Position numbers and translations under genes: made by a program. A stretch of DNA of 64,000 nt from Neurospora tetraspora (taxonomy: Eukaryota > Ascomycota > Sordariomycetes > Sordariales > Sordariaceae): NCBI RefSeq assembly GCF_033439725.1, contig NW_026944392.1:372001-436000 (forward strand), read 5' to 3'. The notes under the pieces are model-generated. The model saw nothing but the letters and a program-made list of their open reading frames with translations. It searched no databases and was not told where the DNA came from. Positions within the stretch are counted from its first letter, which is position 1; every line of letters starts with the position of its first letter. Shown here piece after piece: positions 10,998 through 19,631 of the stretch.

Positions 10998-12782
10998 ATG
11001 TGCATAATCTGGTGGACCTCCGCCTGTCCGCACTGCCGCCGTCTCATTCCCATCCAAGTCGTGCAGCAACCCGACGACGAGCTACGAACCAACCCCCCTC
11101 GACCTGGACATGAAGTTCCTGAGCAGCCGCCTCAACAAACCAACAGCACCACCAACAACACCATCCCACATGCAACCTATTGGCTTGGCCCCCTTGAACC
11201 GGAGACACACGAAGTCCAAAGTATCTGGAGATGTTATCAAGTTGATAGCAGAATTTCGCTGAGGGAGTCGTTGAATGCTTACATGACGAAGGATTTAAAC
11301 ACCAGGGCGGATTCGAGTACAGGTACTTTCGCTGGGCCGAACCCTAGCCAGAATTCTGGTCCCGGACCAGGCGGACCAGGCGGACCCGGAACCGGAACCG
11401 GAACCGGCTCGGGCTCCGGCCCCGCCCCCGTCCCAAACGGCGTTACCGCCGGACCTGCTGCACCCGGACCTTCGGGAGCCGGCGCCGTAAACCCCAACTT
11501 GAATCATAACCTTAGCTCCAGCCTTGGCCATCATATCCCCTCCTACAACTACTTTTCTCTCCCAAATCGGCATCCCGCCGTGACCACCAACCTGAATAGT
11601 AATCCCGGTCCTACTACTAATCCCAACCCAAGCAGCAATGCCGTTCCCCCGGTCCTCAACACATCCATGTCCACCCTCTCCAGCGTATCCAATCCTACTC
11701 ACAACGCTCCTCACAACCCTCCTCACCTTTTTCCTCACCTCCCCCCTCCCGGTTCCTCTCACATCCCCTTCCCCTCTCCTGGACCCAGTCCCTCTCCCGG
11801 TTCCGGTTCCGGTTCCGGTCCCCTTCCCCTTCCCTCTCCCTCTCCCAGTCCCAGTGCCTCCTCCTTCCCCGGTTACCATACTACCGTCCCCGGTACCGTC
11901 CCCGCTTCCTTTCCCCTCCCCGGTACCGTCCCCGTCCCCGCTTCCTGTCCCCTCCCCGGCTCCCTCTCCGGCCCGCACCCCGGCCCCCTCCCCCAAAAAA
12001 CCCTCCCAGGACTCATCAACCCCAACCCCAACCCCAACCGTCCCCCTCCTCCTCCCCACGTGCAGCGAAAGGGAGGTCTAGAATCCTTCCGCCTCTGTCC
12101 GCTCTTGCAGCATCTAGACGGTAGCGATCCGGAAAAGAAACATCCGAGGGAAGAATGTTGGTTGACGAGGTACAGGTGGGTTGGGATGGTGTATTCTCTT
12201 GGGAGGGGCGCAGTTGTTCAAGGTGGTCAAGGTGGTTTAGATCAGGGTGGTCAGGGTGGTCAGGGTGGAGGTGGAGGGGGAGATGGAGGGGGTGGAGGGG
12301 GAGGGGGAGTTGTTGGAGGGGGAGGGGGCGGACATGGAGGTGGAGGGGGAGGGGGAAATGGAGAGGGACATGGACATGCTGGGTTGGTACATACACATGT
12401 TGTACATGCTGGATCGGTACATGTACATGTACCTGTTACTGTACGCACAGGTACGGGAGGGATGGGAACTCAAGACCAAGGTCAAGGCCAAGGTCAAGGC
12501 CAAGGTCAAGGTCAAGGTCAAGGTAATAACCATGTTGGAACGGGGGGAGGCGCGGGAGGAATGGGAAGAGGACGAGGTACGCCACATGCTGGTCCAAGTA
12601 GCGTTGGTGGGAATGGTCGCAATGGGACAGGACAACCTGAAAATGGGGTGAACCAGAATCAGAACCAGAACCAAAACTTGTCAAATCGACACATGGGATC
12701 TGGATGGTTCAAACTATTAGAGTTCTACCTCCCAATCGGCAGTAGGGGGTCGAGACTGACCATGGGAGACATTTGTGGTTGA
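10998..12782 (+). CDS. Pro/Gly-rich low-complexity protein with Met-Cys N-terminus
   Basis: An uninterrupted 594-codon frame. Residues 1-100 are ordinary sequence starting MCIIWWTSACPHC, with a later IWRCYQ motif. Residues 110-350 are Gly-, then Asn-, then Pro/Ser-rich. A second ordinary island at about 355-400 contains RLCPLLQ, ECWLTRYRW and VGMVYS. The rest is polyGly, His/Val repeats, GQ dipeptides and NQ repeats. The long linkers encode simple DNA repeats, yet the frame stays open and resumes a sensible sequence, which supports one exon. The two Cys-containing islands recall the proteins on the minus strand at 16519-16944 and 17221-17751. I know no function. A spliced form that removes part of the linker is possible. 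Confidence 0.6.
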   Translation: MCIIWWTSACPHCRRLIPIQVVQQPDDELRTNPPRPGHEVPEQPPQQTNSTTNNTIPHATYWLGPLEPETHEVQSIWRCYQVDSRISLRESLNAYMTKDLNTRADSSTGTFAGPNPSQNSGPGPGGPGGPGTGTGTGSGSGPAPVPNGVTAGPAAPGPSGAGAVNPNLNHNLSSSLGHHIPSYNYFSLPNRHPAVTTNLNSNPGPTTNPNPSSNAVPPVLNTSMSTLSSVSNPTHNAPHNPPHLFPHLPPPGSSHIPFPSPGPSPSPGSGSGSGPLPLPSPSPSPSASSFPGYHTTVPGTVPASFPLPGTVPVPASCPLPGSLSGPHPGPLPQKTLPGLINPNPNPNRPPPPPHVQRKGGLESFRLCPLLQHLDGSDPEKKHPREECWLTRYRWVGMVYSLGRGAVVQGGQGGLDQGGQGGQGGGGGGDGGGGGGGGVVGGGGGGHGGGGGGGNGEGHGHAGLVHTHVVHAGSVHVHVPVTVRTGTGGMGTQDQGQGQGQGQGQGQGQGNNHVGTGGGAGGMGRGRGTPHAGPSSVGGNGRNGTGQPENGVNQNQNQNQNLSNRHMGSGWFKLLEFYLPIGSRGSRLTMGDICG

Positions 12783-13776
12783 AGTAGTTGATAGGAGGGA
12801 GGGAGCATATCGCAAATACTTCATGTTGCGTTATGCAACTTCCTTTTTCGGCTACAGGTCAAGCACTACAGTACAGAGCAGCGCGCCTACCTCAGAATCG
12901 GGGATTAGCTAGGTACCTAGGTAGAGAATCGTACAGCCTGTTGCGTCGCCTCTACCTGAAGCATCAGGTCGGTACATATGTAGCCGAGAGCTTTAGAAAA
13001 TTTTCCCAAATTCGGGATTCTGGATAACTTACCGAACTTGGGGTTAATTTACCGAACTTGGGGTTTTACGGCAGAAGGAAGGAACGGGAAGGGTTGAGGG
13101 AGAAGTGTCACTCATGGAACAGGGAAGAAAAGAGGTGCCAGCCCCAACTGGTATTGAAGGCTGGCAGATCGTGCTCAGTCAGTCCCGAAACCGAAACCGA
13201 AACCGCATATCCCAAGTGTGAATAGCAAAATGCAATAGACAACTAACCACTGTGATCCTACGAATACCTCAAAATGCTTCCCTACCTAGGTATGTTCTCC
13301 CATGTCACGAGACCTGTCTTTGTCCTGGCGTATGCTTGTTACCTTACCTAGGTACTATATATCTAGGTATGTTCTCGCTTGTTACCTTACCTACAACTCG
13401 TGTTTGCATCTCGTATTCCATGAGCTAGCAAAGTTAGTACGACTAAACACGTCTCTACTGGGGTCTCAAGCTGTTTCTTCTCCACGATCAAATGAAATGG
13501 TCCATGTATGCTTGTTGTCTACTATAGTTCTACCTCTGTTCTTGTTGCTGTAAGGTAGTGTCCAAGTGTTCCATTATCTATCCAGATCCCCTTCTTGCAC
13601 CACCGGGGTGTCTCAAATTTCCATGCACGATGCTTGCCTTTCAGTTAATGCTCATGAACGCTCATTTCTTTGCCATAGCATCATGTATCCAACCCAGCCC
13701 GAACCTGCGATGAACACTCCGCTGCGCCATTTCCGTTCTTTCAAGAACAATATGAACATGATTCACCCCCTTACCC
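12783..13776. other. Intergenic with TACCTAGGTA palindromes
   Basis: No gene seen. It holds a tandem duplication of accgaacttggggtt (about 13029-13064), an aaccg run (13185-13206) and several copies of the palindrome CTACCTAGGTA/ACCTAGGTA. Two copies of gcttgttaccttaccta lie near 13333 and 13378. Confidence 0.6.
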
Positions 13777-15936
13777 TCACCTAATTCTTCCTGCCTCCAC
13801 GCTGCGACTCATTCCTCCGATCTTCTGTGATCCTCCGGCGTTCAGTGACCCTCCGGCGCTCTGTGATTCTCCGGACTTCTGTGGTCCTCCGGACTTCTGT
13901 GGTCTTCCGGCGTTCTGTGATCTCCCGGATTTCTGGACTCCTCCGGTGTTCTGTAATCCTCCGGCGTTCTGTGATCTCCCGGATTTCTGGACTCCTCCGG
14001 TGTTCTGTAATCCTCCGGCGCTCTGTGATCCTCCGGCGCTCTGTGATCCTCCGGCTTTTTGGACACCTCCAACCTTCTGTACTGGTCCAGCCTCCTGCTT
14101 AGGTTGCTGGGCACTAGCCGTTCCCATCCCCGTGTTAACCTCCGTCCTAGGCCTCTTCTCCGGTCTTGCTTCCGTTCCCGGACTCACCTTTCGCTTCTTG
14201 TTGGATCCGTTGATCCACCCACCAGCACGAGGACCAACACTGACTCCCGCCGCCTTTGCTGCCGCTTCTGCTACCGCCGCTGCTGCAGCTGCTTTTGCCC
14301 ATATGTCCGCGGCCGTAGCTCCCATCTCTCTACCTCCTCCACTGCCACCGACACTCCCTCCAGCCTGTGCCTGTGCCTGAGGCTGATACAAGCCCCCACC
14401 TCCCCCATTGGCACTGGCACGGGCATGGGCACTCCCTCCAGCCTGACCCTGACCCTGACCCTGACCCTGAGCCCGACACATCCCCTCCCCCCTCTTCTTC
14501 GTCCCGCTCTGTATCCTCCCCTCCACCTCCCACTCATACTCACTCAACGGCTTCCTCTGCACCTCCCTCAAGCTAACAAACTTTTTAGGCGGTCTATTAT
14601 CGGGCAGCAGACGCTGGAGTTCCAGCCGGATCCTAAATTCATCGGAGAGCAACAGGGCGAGGACGGGGTCTTTCCTGAAAACCCGCTGGAAATGCAGGTT
14701 GTGCACGAGCAGGCGGTATCGGTCGTAGTCCTCGAGGCTGATGTGGACGCCGGGGATGAGGTGGAGGGGGAAGGAGGGGATGTGGGGGACGGAGCCGGAG
14801 CCGGAGCTGGGGCTGGAGCTGGAGCCTTGGTCGGCTTGGGTTTTTTGCGGTTGGGCTGGGACGCCAGGGACGGGGGCAGAGGCAGAGGGTGGGTGCAGTT
14901 GTTGCGGTTGTAGCTGTTGTAGCAGTTCCTGAAGCAATTGTTGGTGTTGCGGTTGTTTCAGTTTTCCTTGTGATAACAGTACTAGGAGTTGTTGTAGTTG
15001 GTGCATTTGGTGCAGTTTTTGCTGTTGTTCTTGCTGTTCTTGCTGTTGAGGCTGCTCTTGCTGTTGAGGCTGCTCTTGCTGTTGAGGCTGTTCTTGATGT
15101 TCTTGCTGTTGAGGCTGTTGAGGCTGTTGAGGCTGTTCTTGATGTTCTTGCTGTTGAGGCTGTTGAGGCTGTTGAGCATGTGGATGTGGTGGTTGTTGCT
15201 GTTGCGGGTCTTGCAGTTGCTCTTTTTGTAGCGGTGTAAGCAACCCGAGTTGTTGTAGTTCGTACATTTGGTGCTGTTGTTGCTGTCGTAGCTGTTGTAC
15301 CAGTTGTTGACGTTGTTGCTCTCGTAGCTGTTGTGCCGGTGTTTGTTGTTGTTGTTTCTGCTGTTGGGTATGTGCGTGTGGTGGTTGTGGTTGTGGTGGT
15401 GGTGGTGGTTGCGGGCCTTGCAGTTGTCCCCGTTGTAGCGGTGGTAGCAGCCCGAGTTGTCGCAGTTGGCGCACTTGGCGCTCATGGCACTGTTGTTGCT
15501 GCCTTAGCTGTTGTAACAGTTGTTCCTGCTGTTGGCTATACAGCAGTTGTTGGTGTTGGGTACGTTCGTGTGGTGGTTGTTGCGGTCCTGGTAGTAAGTT
15601 AGGTGGTGGTGCAGGCGGGAGGTTGGACCTCGCGGGAAGATCGGTGTTGCTTGTGCCGGTCATGGGCTTGGTATCAGCGGGGAGAATGGGTGCGCTGGCC
15701 AGAGGTGAAGAAACGGCCGGATCGTTGTTGCGTAAAGTGGTGACTGGGGTTGGATATGGAGCCGCGTTCGATGTGGCCCCGTTTGGTGTAATTTTGGTGA
15801 TTGTCAAAGGCCTCGTTGATGAAGAAATCGCGGGCGTCTTGCTGGAGTTGGTGTCAGGCTTGGAGTGGGAGGAGCCGGGAACAGCAGTTGAGCGAGGGGC
15901 TGCTCCGTCCATGTTTTTGTTCGCTGGTGCGTCCAT
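13777..15936 (-). CDS. Gln-rich repeat protein with one conserved-looking helical island
   Basis: A single 719-codon frame on the minus strand. Residues 1-110 are Ser/Thr/Pro-rich. Residues 120-360 are dominated by glutamine in LRQQQQ and QPQQQEQ repeats with periodic LRQLGLLPPLQ or LQQLGLLTPLQ copies. Residues about 380-480 form the only ordinary island (ISLEDYDRYRLLVHNLHFQR, then a Leu/Arg-rich helix). An Ala-rich and basic part with a KKRK nuclear-signal-like motif follows. The C-terminus is about fifteen decapeptide-like repeats of GGxQKxG type. PolyQ blocks plus a basic motif suggest a nuclear regulatory protein, but this is inference. I do not recognise the family. Repeat number probably varies between strains. 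Confidence 0.65.
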   Translation of the reverse strand: MDAPANKNMDGAAPRSTAVPGSSHSKPDTNSSKTPAISSSTRPLTITKITPNGATSNAAPYPTPVTTLRNNDPAVSSPLASAPILPADTKPMTGTSNTDLPARSNLPPAPPPNLLPGPQQPPHERTQHQQLLYSQQQEQLLQQLRQQQQCHERQVRQLRQLGLLPPLQRGQLQGPQPPPPPQPQPPHAHTQQQKQQQQTPAQQLREQQRQQLVQQLRQQQQHQMYELQQLGLLTPLQKEQLQDPQQQQPPHPHAQQPQQPQQQEHQEQPQQPQQPQQQEHQEQPQQQEQPQQQEQPQQQEQQEQQQKLHQMHQLQQLLVLLSQGKLKQPQHQQLLQELLQQLQPQQLHPPSASAPVPGVPAQPQKTQADQGSSSSPSSGSGSVPHIPSFPLHLIPGVHISLEDYDRYRLLVHNLHFQRVFRKDPVLALLLSDEFRIRLELQRLLPDNRPPKKFVSLREVQRKPLSEYEWEVEGRIQSGTKKRGEGMCRAQGQGQGQGQAGGSAHARASANGGGGGLYQPQAQAQAGGSVGGSGGGREMGATAADIWAKAAAAAAVAEAAAKAAGVSVGPRAGGWINGSNKKRKVSPGTEARPEKRPRTEVNTGMGTASAQQPKQEAGPVQKVGGVQKAGGSQSAGGSQSAGGLQNTGGVQKSGRSQNAGGLQNTGGVQKSGRSQNAGRPQKSGGPQKSGESQSAGGSLNAGGSQKIGGMSRSVEAGRIR
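13830..14080 (-). repeat. Coding tandem repeats (CCTCCGGcgTTCTGTGA type)
   Basis: Tandem 15-nt and 30-nt units with a shared core of CTCCGG and TTCTGTGAT, plus one perfect higher-order duplication (GTGATCTCCCGGATTTCTGG at about 13917 and 13971). They encode the GGxQKSG repeats at the C-terminus of the Gln-rich protein. Confidence 0.85.
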
Positions 15937-16518
15937 CTTTGTCTTTTCGTCTGTGAGTGGGCAGAAGCGGTTTCGACGGCCTGTGGAGTACTCACATGGA
16001 TTTCAGATTGAAGGTCAGCGTGGTTCATAAAGCTAGCAGGCTGATGTGGAAGGTTAAGGAAAGGTCAAGGCGATGGTTATGTTCGAGGTTGTGGTTGACG
16101 TTGTCCGAAAGGTAAAGTTCTGGTTGATAATGGGGGCTTCTAACCCTGACGAGTAGAGGTGCTGGAAACAAGTCTGGGTCAACGGTCGGTGCCAGTTGCG
16201 ACCAGGTGAAGAGAATGATGTGATGGAAAACTGAAAACTCGATGGGTGGTCGGGTTGAAGAAGGCCAAAGGCAGCTTTAGCGACGAGCGTTGCATGTGCA
16301 GATGGAGGTATACGCCCCAGGACCATGTGTTCGGGTTCTGCTTGACGAAGTAGACGCATGTACTGTGCATGTACAGGTTTTGGGTGCAGGAAGTTGACTG
16401 CAGATGGTGGCAGTTGTTTGTTGATTGAAATTTATGACTGGAGTGTTATGGGAACCTGGATTCTTACGTAGCCTTGGGCTGCTTGGCTTTCAATCTGCAC
16501 AACGTGTCTAAGGCTGTA
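15937..16518. other. Intergenic; promoter of the Gln-rich gene
   Basis: No supported gene. Short minus-strand frames here lack coding character. Confidence 0.5.
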
Positions 16519-16944
16519 CTAGATGCCCCTGTGCAGTACTGTTTCCGGCGTTGGAATAACGTAGGTAGCTAGGCCGTTGTCGGGTGGTTGAAGTTGAGGT
16601 CCGCCCTGGTCCTGTGGCAGTGAGCCCGTTGCAATCGTTCTCATGTCCAAACACTTGTGCTCTCCATGTGAACCCCAGGCCTCCCTGAAATCGCAGTGGT
16701 CACGTTCGTCAGTGCACCTGAGGATATCATGGAGGAAGGCGAGAAGCTGGTTGTTGTCCAAGTTCCAAAAATTGCTGAAGCGACCACCTGACCAGCGGAG
16801 CTCGGGGAATTGAAGTCCGTAGGCCATGCCCAATGGGGTGTATTTCAGCTCGTCATTCATGTTCCTGCACCAGAGGATGTAGAGGATTTTGTTGTTGTCC
16901 AAGCCGTAGCATAGCGGGCAGTAAATGAAATATACAATGCACAT
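16519..16944 (-). CDS. Small Cys-containing Met-Cys protein
   Basis: A 141-aa minus-strand frame starting MCIVYFIYCPLCYGLDNN. It has seven cysteines, mostly before residue 110, including LRC, DHCDF and EHKC, and a Trp-rich middle (RWSGGRFSNFWNLD). The start was chosen at 16944 because the Met-Cys beginning resembles the neighbours at 10998 and 17751. There is no signal peptide or membrane segment. Ascomycetes have many short proteins that begin Met-Cys and carry spaced Cys/His, mostly of unknown role. Membership here is inference, and a further exon is possible. Confidence 0.5.
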   Translation of the reverse strand: MCIVYFIYCPLCYGLDNNKILYILWCRNMNDELKYTPLGMAYGLQFPELRWSGGRFSNFWNLDNNQLLAFLHDILRCTDERDHCDFREAWGSHGEHKCLDMRTIATGSLPQDQGGPQLQPPDNGLATYVIPTPETVLHRGI

Positions 16945-17220
16945 GCTGGACTGGCCGGAGGGTCACAGACCCGAAGGGGCTTTGTCGTTGCCAAGGTTCT
17001 GCTCTCTGGATTCGAAGTTTTGATATTGGTGTGGTAAAGCAACCGACGGTATTTAGCAAAATAATTTCCGGTTATGCAAACGGGGTGTAGCTGGATGAAG
17101 GACAGCCAAACAAAATGATGATTGATGGGATGATGGTTGGTTGTGGATGATCAAATGCACGAGAGTGTTGCAGTCACCTCAGCTTTAAACAACTCTCAAC
17201 CTGCTGCCAGTGAGCCCAAT

Positions 17221-17751
17221 TCAACTACCCCTTCCGCTTCCAACATTCCCGCCGGTGCCGCCTTCCTTTCCATTCGGACTCTTGCCCGATGTAGTAGGCG
17301 CTGTTTCCTCGCGCTCGGTAGTACTCTCCTCGCCTCCGTGTCCACCATTATTAGAGGTAGTGGCTTCCGCACTACTCTCTCTCCACTCCCTAGCCCTGGC
17401 CGCAGCCATCATGCGTTCCCGGACCCAGCTCCAAGAGGTTGTGTATCTCGATCTCGCTGTCGGTAGGTCCTCGACGGCAAATGGCAAAATTGAACCAGAG
17501 TAATGCCAATCCCTCGTGCGTTCGATCTCGATGTTGTCGTAGTACGGGCATCGGTGGGCGAGTTGGACGTGGCTGAGGATGTATTCGTGGGTTGAGTCTC
17601 GGTCGAAAGCGGTTCGGTCTTTGTCAGTTCCTTGGACGTCGGGAAATTGGGCGGCGCACCAGTTGATGTTGATGAGATGGCAACATTGACGGTTATCTAC
17701 GATCCTGCGACGGGAAATCCAAGGTGAGAGGACGTACTTGAGTTGGCACAT
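17221..17751 (-). CDS. Met-Cys protein with Cys-rich N-terminal half
   Basis: The minus-strand frame is open from 17958, but I start at the Met-Cys codon at 17751 (MCQLKYVLSP), which gives 176 aa. The N-terminal 95 residues carry spaced cysteines (NRQCCHL, NWCAAQ, HRCPYY), aromatic residues and a DWHYSG motif. The C-terminal half is hydrophilic, rich in Ser/Thr/Glu/Gly (GKSPNGKEGGTGG). It lies 276 bp upstream of, and on the same strand as, the similar protein at 16519-16944. The HRCPYY...W pattern parallels RLCPLL...W in the protein at 10998. I infer a diverged local family of unknown function. Confidence 0.5.
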   Translation of the reverse strand: MCQLKYVLSPWISRRRIVDNRQCCHLININWCAAQFPDVQGTDKDRTAFDRDSTHEYILSHVQLAHRCPYYDNIEIERTRDWHYSGSILPFAVEDLPTARSRYTTSWSWVRERMMAAARAREWRESSAEATTSNNGGHGGEESTTEREETAPTTSGKSPNGKEGGTGGNVGSGRGS

Positions 17752-18773
17752 CGGTACTGAGGTTGGAGTTGAGTTTTTAGGTGTCGTGGATTTGTCTGCT
17801 GACGAGTTCTGATCGTAGAGTAAGTTGCGGGTGAGGGCGTCACGGGTGCCGAAGGGTCGAAGGGTTTTAAGGAGAGGAATGGCTATTGGTGATTCACCTG
17901 GCGACGGATCATTATGGGTGACTTCAACGGTTGAATAGGGGCGAGTTTGTTGTCGCAATCAAGGTGAAGGAAAGGAGTTGAACATGGTCGGAAGTCTTGA
18001 TGTCACTTCACTTGCATCTCCAAGGTTTGGTCCGAGAAAGGATGGCCCGTCCGATGTAGCTGATGCACAGAAGGTCGGCCATTCTTCTAGACTTGTGGCA
18101 GGGACTGACAGCACACCTTGAGATGACCGTGGTCCTGGGAAAGGGGGTGTAGTGTCGAAGGATGGGGCCAACACGGCGTAGACACTCGTCGACTTTGCCC
18201 CATCAACAGTGCTTGTGGACGGGAAAGCCAATCTGGAATATAGGAAAATGACCCTTAAGCCCCATTCCAATGTGAGTTCAACGTCAGAACGTACTCATCT
18301 GACTGACTCCTCGTTGACATTGTGAGCAATGCCAGGTCAACGCTGCGTTGACACTCGTCGATGTTCGATCGCCAACGAGTTTGATGAAGAACAAAATTGG
18401 GGGAAATGGCTGACATGTGATCTCTTTGAGCTTTACACCGCCCCTGACATTCATATCTCCGACATGACATGAGCATGTCGGTGATTTCCTGTTCACTCCT
18501 GTTGACATTGCGCCATCAACTCCGAGCCAAGCATCACCAACAACCCTAACCCTTGCGCTTCGCGGATCCGAGGGTCCTCCTGTGCGTCATCAGCCAAGAC
18601 CCTCTTCTGCCCCGCGCTTCCCTCTCGCCTCCTCCCGAGTCATGTCGTCGCGGTTGAAGCTTCCCAACCACATCACTTCTCTCCGAAAGCAACCTCAACT
18701 CAACTTTTCAAACCTCCTGAAAAACCCAATTCAAGTCACTTGACTTGACCAACAACAAATCTCTTAGAAGCCG
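17752..18773. other. Intergenic
   Basis: Divergent promoter space between the minus-strand gene at 17751 and the Nudix gene at 18774. It contains two copies of acactcgtcga (near 18183 and 18351). Frames here are short and lack coding character. Confidence 0.5.
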
Positions 18774-19631
18774 ATGCGGAATATCCTCACCCGAATCCGA
18801 TACCCCGCACTCACCTCACTCGCATCCGCATCACGCACTCGCGCTCTTGCCAGCAGCAACAACAACAACCTGTTCAACCTCAACCGCGACCTCAACACCA
18901 AGTTAAACCTCACCACCAACCAAACCCCCGTCCAAAGACGCCCCATCTCCAAAATGACCATCCAAAAAACCCAAGAACCCGCCATCACCTCCATCACCGA
19001 GCTGACCCCTCAAAATGCCAAATGGCTCACCCTCCAACAAATCCACTACGTCGACCAAACCGGCAAATCGCGCCTCTGGGAGGTCTGCGCGCGCAAGACG
19101 CGCTCCTCCGATCCTACCCCCGTCGGTTCGCACGGAATCGACGCAGTAGCCATGTGCAACATCCTTTTGCACCCGTCCCGCCCGCCCGCCACCGTCCTGG
19201 TAATCCAATACCGGCCCCCCTTGGACGCCTACACGATCGAGTGGCCTGCCGGTCTAATCGACGCGGGGGAAACGCCCGAGGAGGCCGCGGTGCGGGAGTT
19301 CAGGGAGGAGGTCGGGTATGAGTGTGTGGTCAAGTCTGTGAGTCCCGTGGAGGCGGCGGATCCGGGGCTGAGTAATACGACGATGGTGATGGCTACTGTT
19401 GAGGTGCAACTCAAAGAGGAGGAGAAGGAGGGGGAGTTGCCTGACCAAAGGCTGGATGAGGGGGAGCATATCCAGAGGGTGGTGGTGCCGATGGCGGAGC
19501 TGTATGAGAGGTTGGTGGAGTATAGTAAGAAGGAACGGCATATTGTGGCGGCGAAGTTGTTTCATTTTGCGCAGGGGATGCATTTTGCGACGACGGAGAG
19601 GTATGGTGTTTTTGGTGAGAAGAAGGAGTAG
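18774..19631 (+). CDS. Nudix hydrolase, ADP-sugar pyrophosphatase type
   Basis: A 285-aa single-exon protein. The Nudix box lies at residues 160-182 with the full signature G-x5-E-x7-REFREEVG, the metal-binding and catalytic helix that cleaves nucleoside diphosphates linked to another group. Residues about 85-159 (LWEVCARKTR, VLVIQYRPPL, TIEWPAG) match the strand pattern of the ADP-ribose/ADP-sugar pyrophosphatase branch. The likely reaction is ADP-ribose to AMP plus ribose-5-phosphate. The first 60 residues are Arg/Ser/Asn-rich with no acidic residues before about 40, like a mitochondrial presequence. A second Met at residue 61 (MTIQKTQEPA) would give a cytosolic 225-aa form, so dual targeting by alternative starts is plausible. 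Family assignment is firm; substrate and location are inference. Confidence 0.9.
   Translation: MRNILTRIRYPALTSLASASRTRALASSNNNNLFNLNRDLNTKLNLTTNQTPVQRRPISKMTIQKTQEPAITSITELTPQNAKWLTLQQIHYVDQTGKSRLWEVCARKTRSSDPTPVGSHGIDAVAMCNILLHPSRPPATVLVIQYRPPLDAYTIEWPAGLIDAGETPEEAAVREFREEVGYECVVKSVSPVEAADPGLSNTTMVMATVEVQLKEEEKEGELPDQRLDEGEHIQRVVVPMAELYERLVEYSKKERHIVAAKLFHFAQGMHFATTERYGVFGEKKE

Noticed and set aside
11295-12059. 254-codon minus frame of Gly/Arg/Thr repeats
   Set aside because: A shadow of the repeat-rich gene at 10998-12782 with no ordinary sequence in it.
14059-14913. 284-codon plus frame across the Gln-rich gene
   Set aside because: Antisense to the longer and more regular minus-strand frame. 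Openness comes from the repeats.
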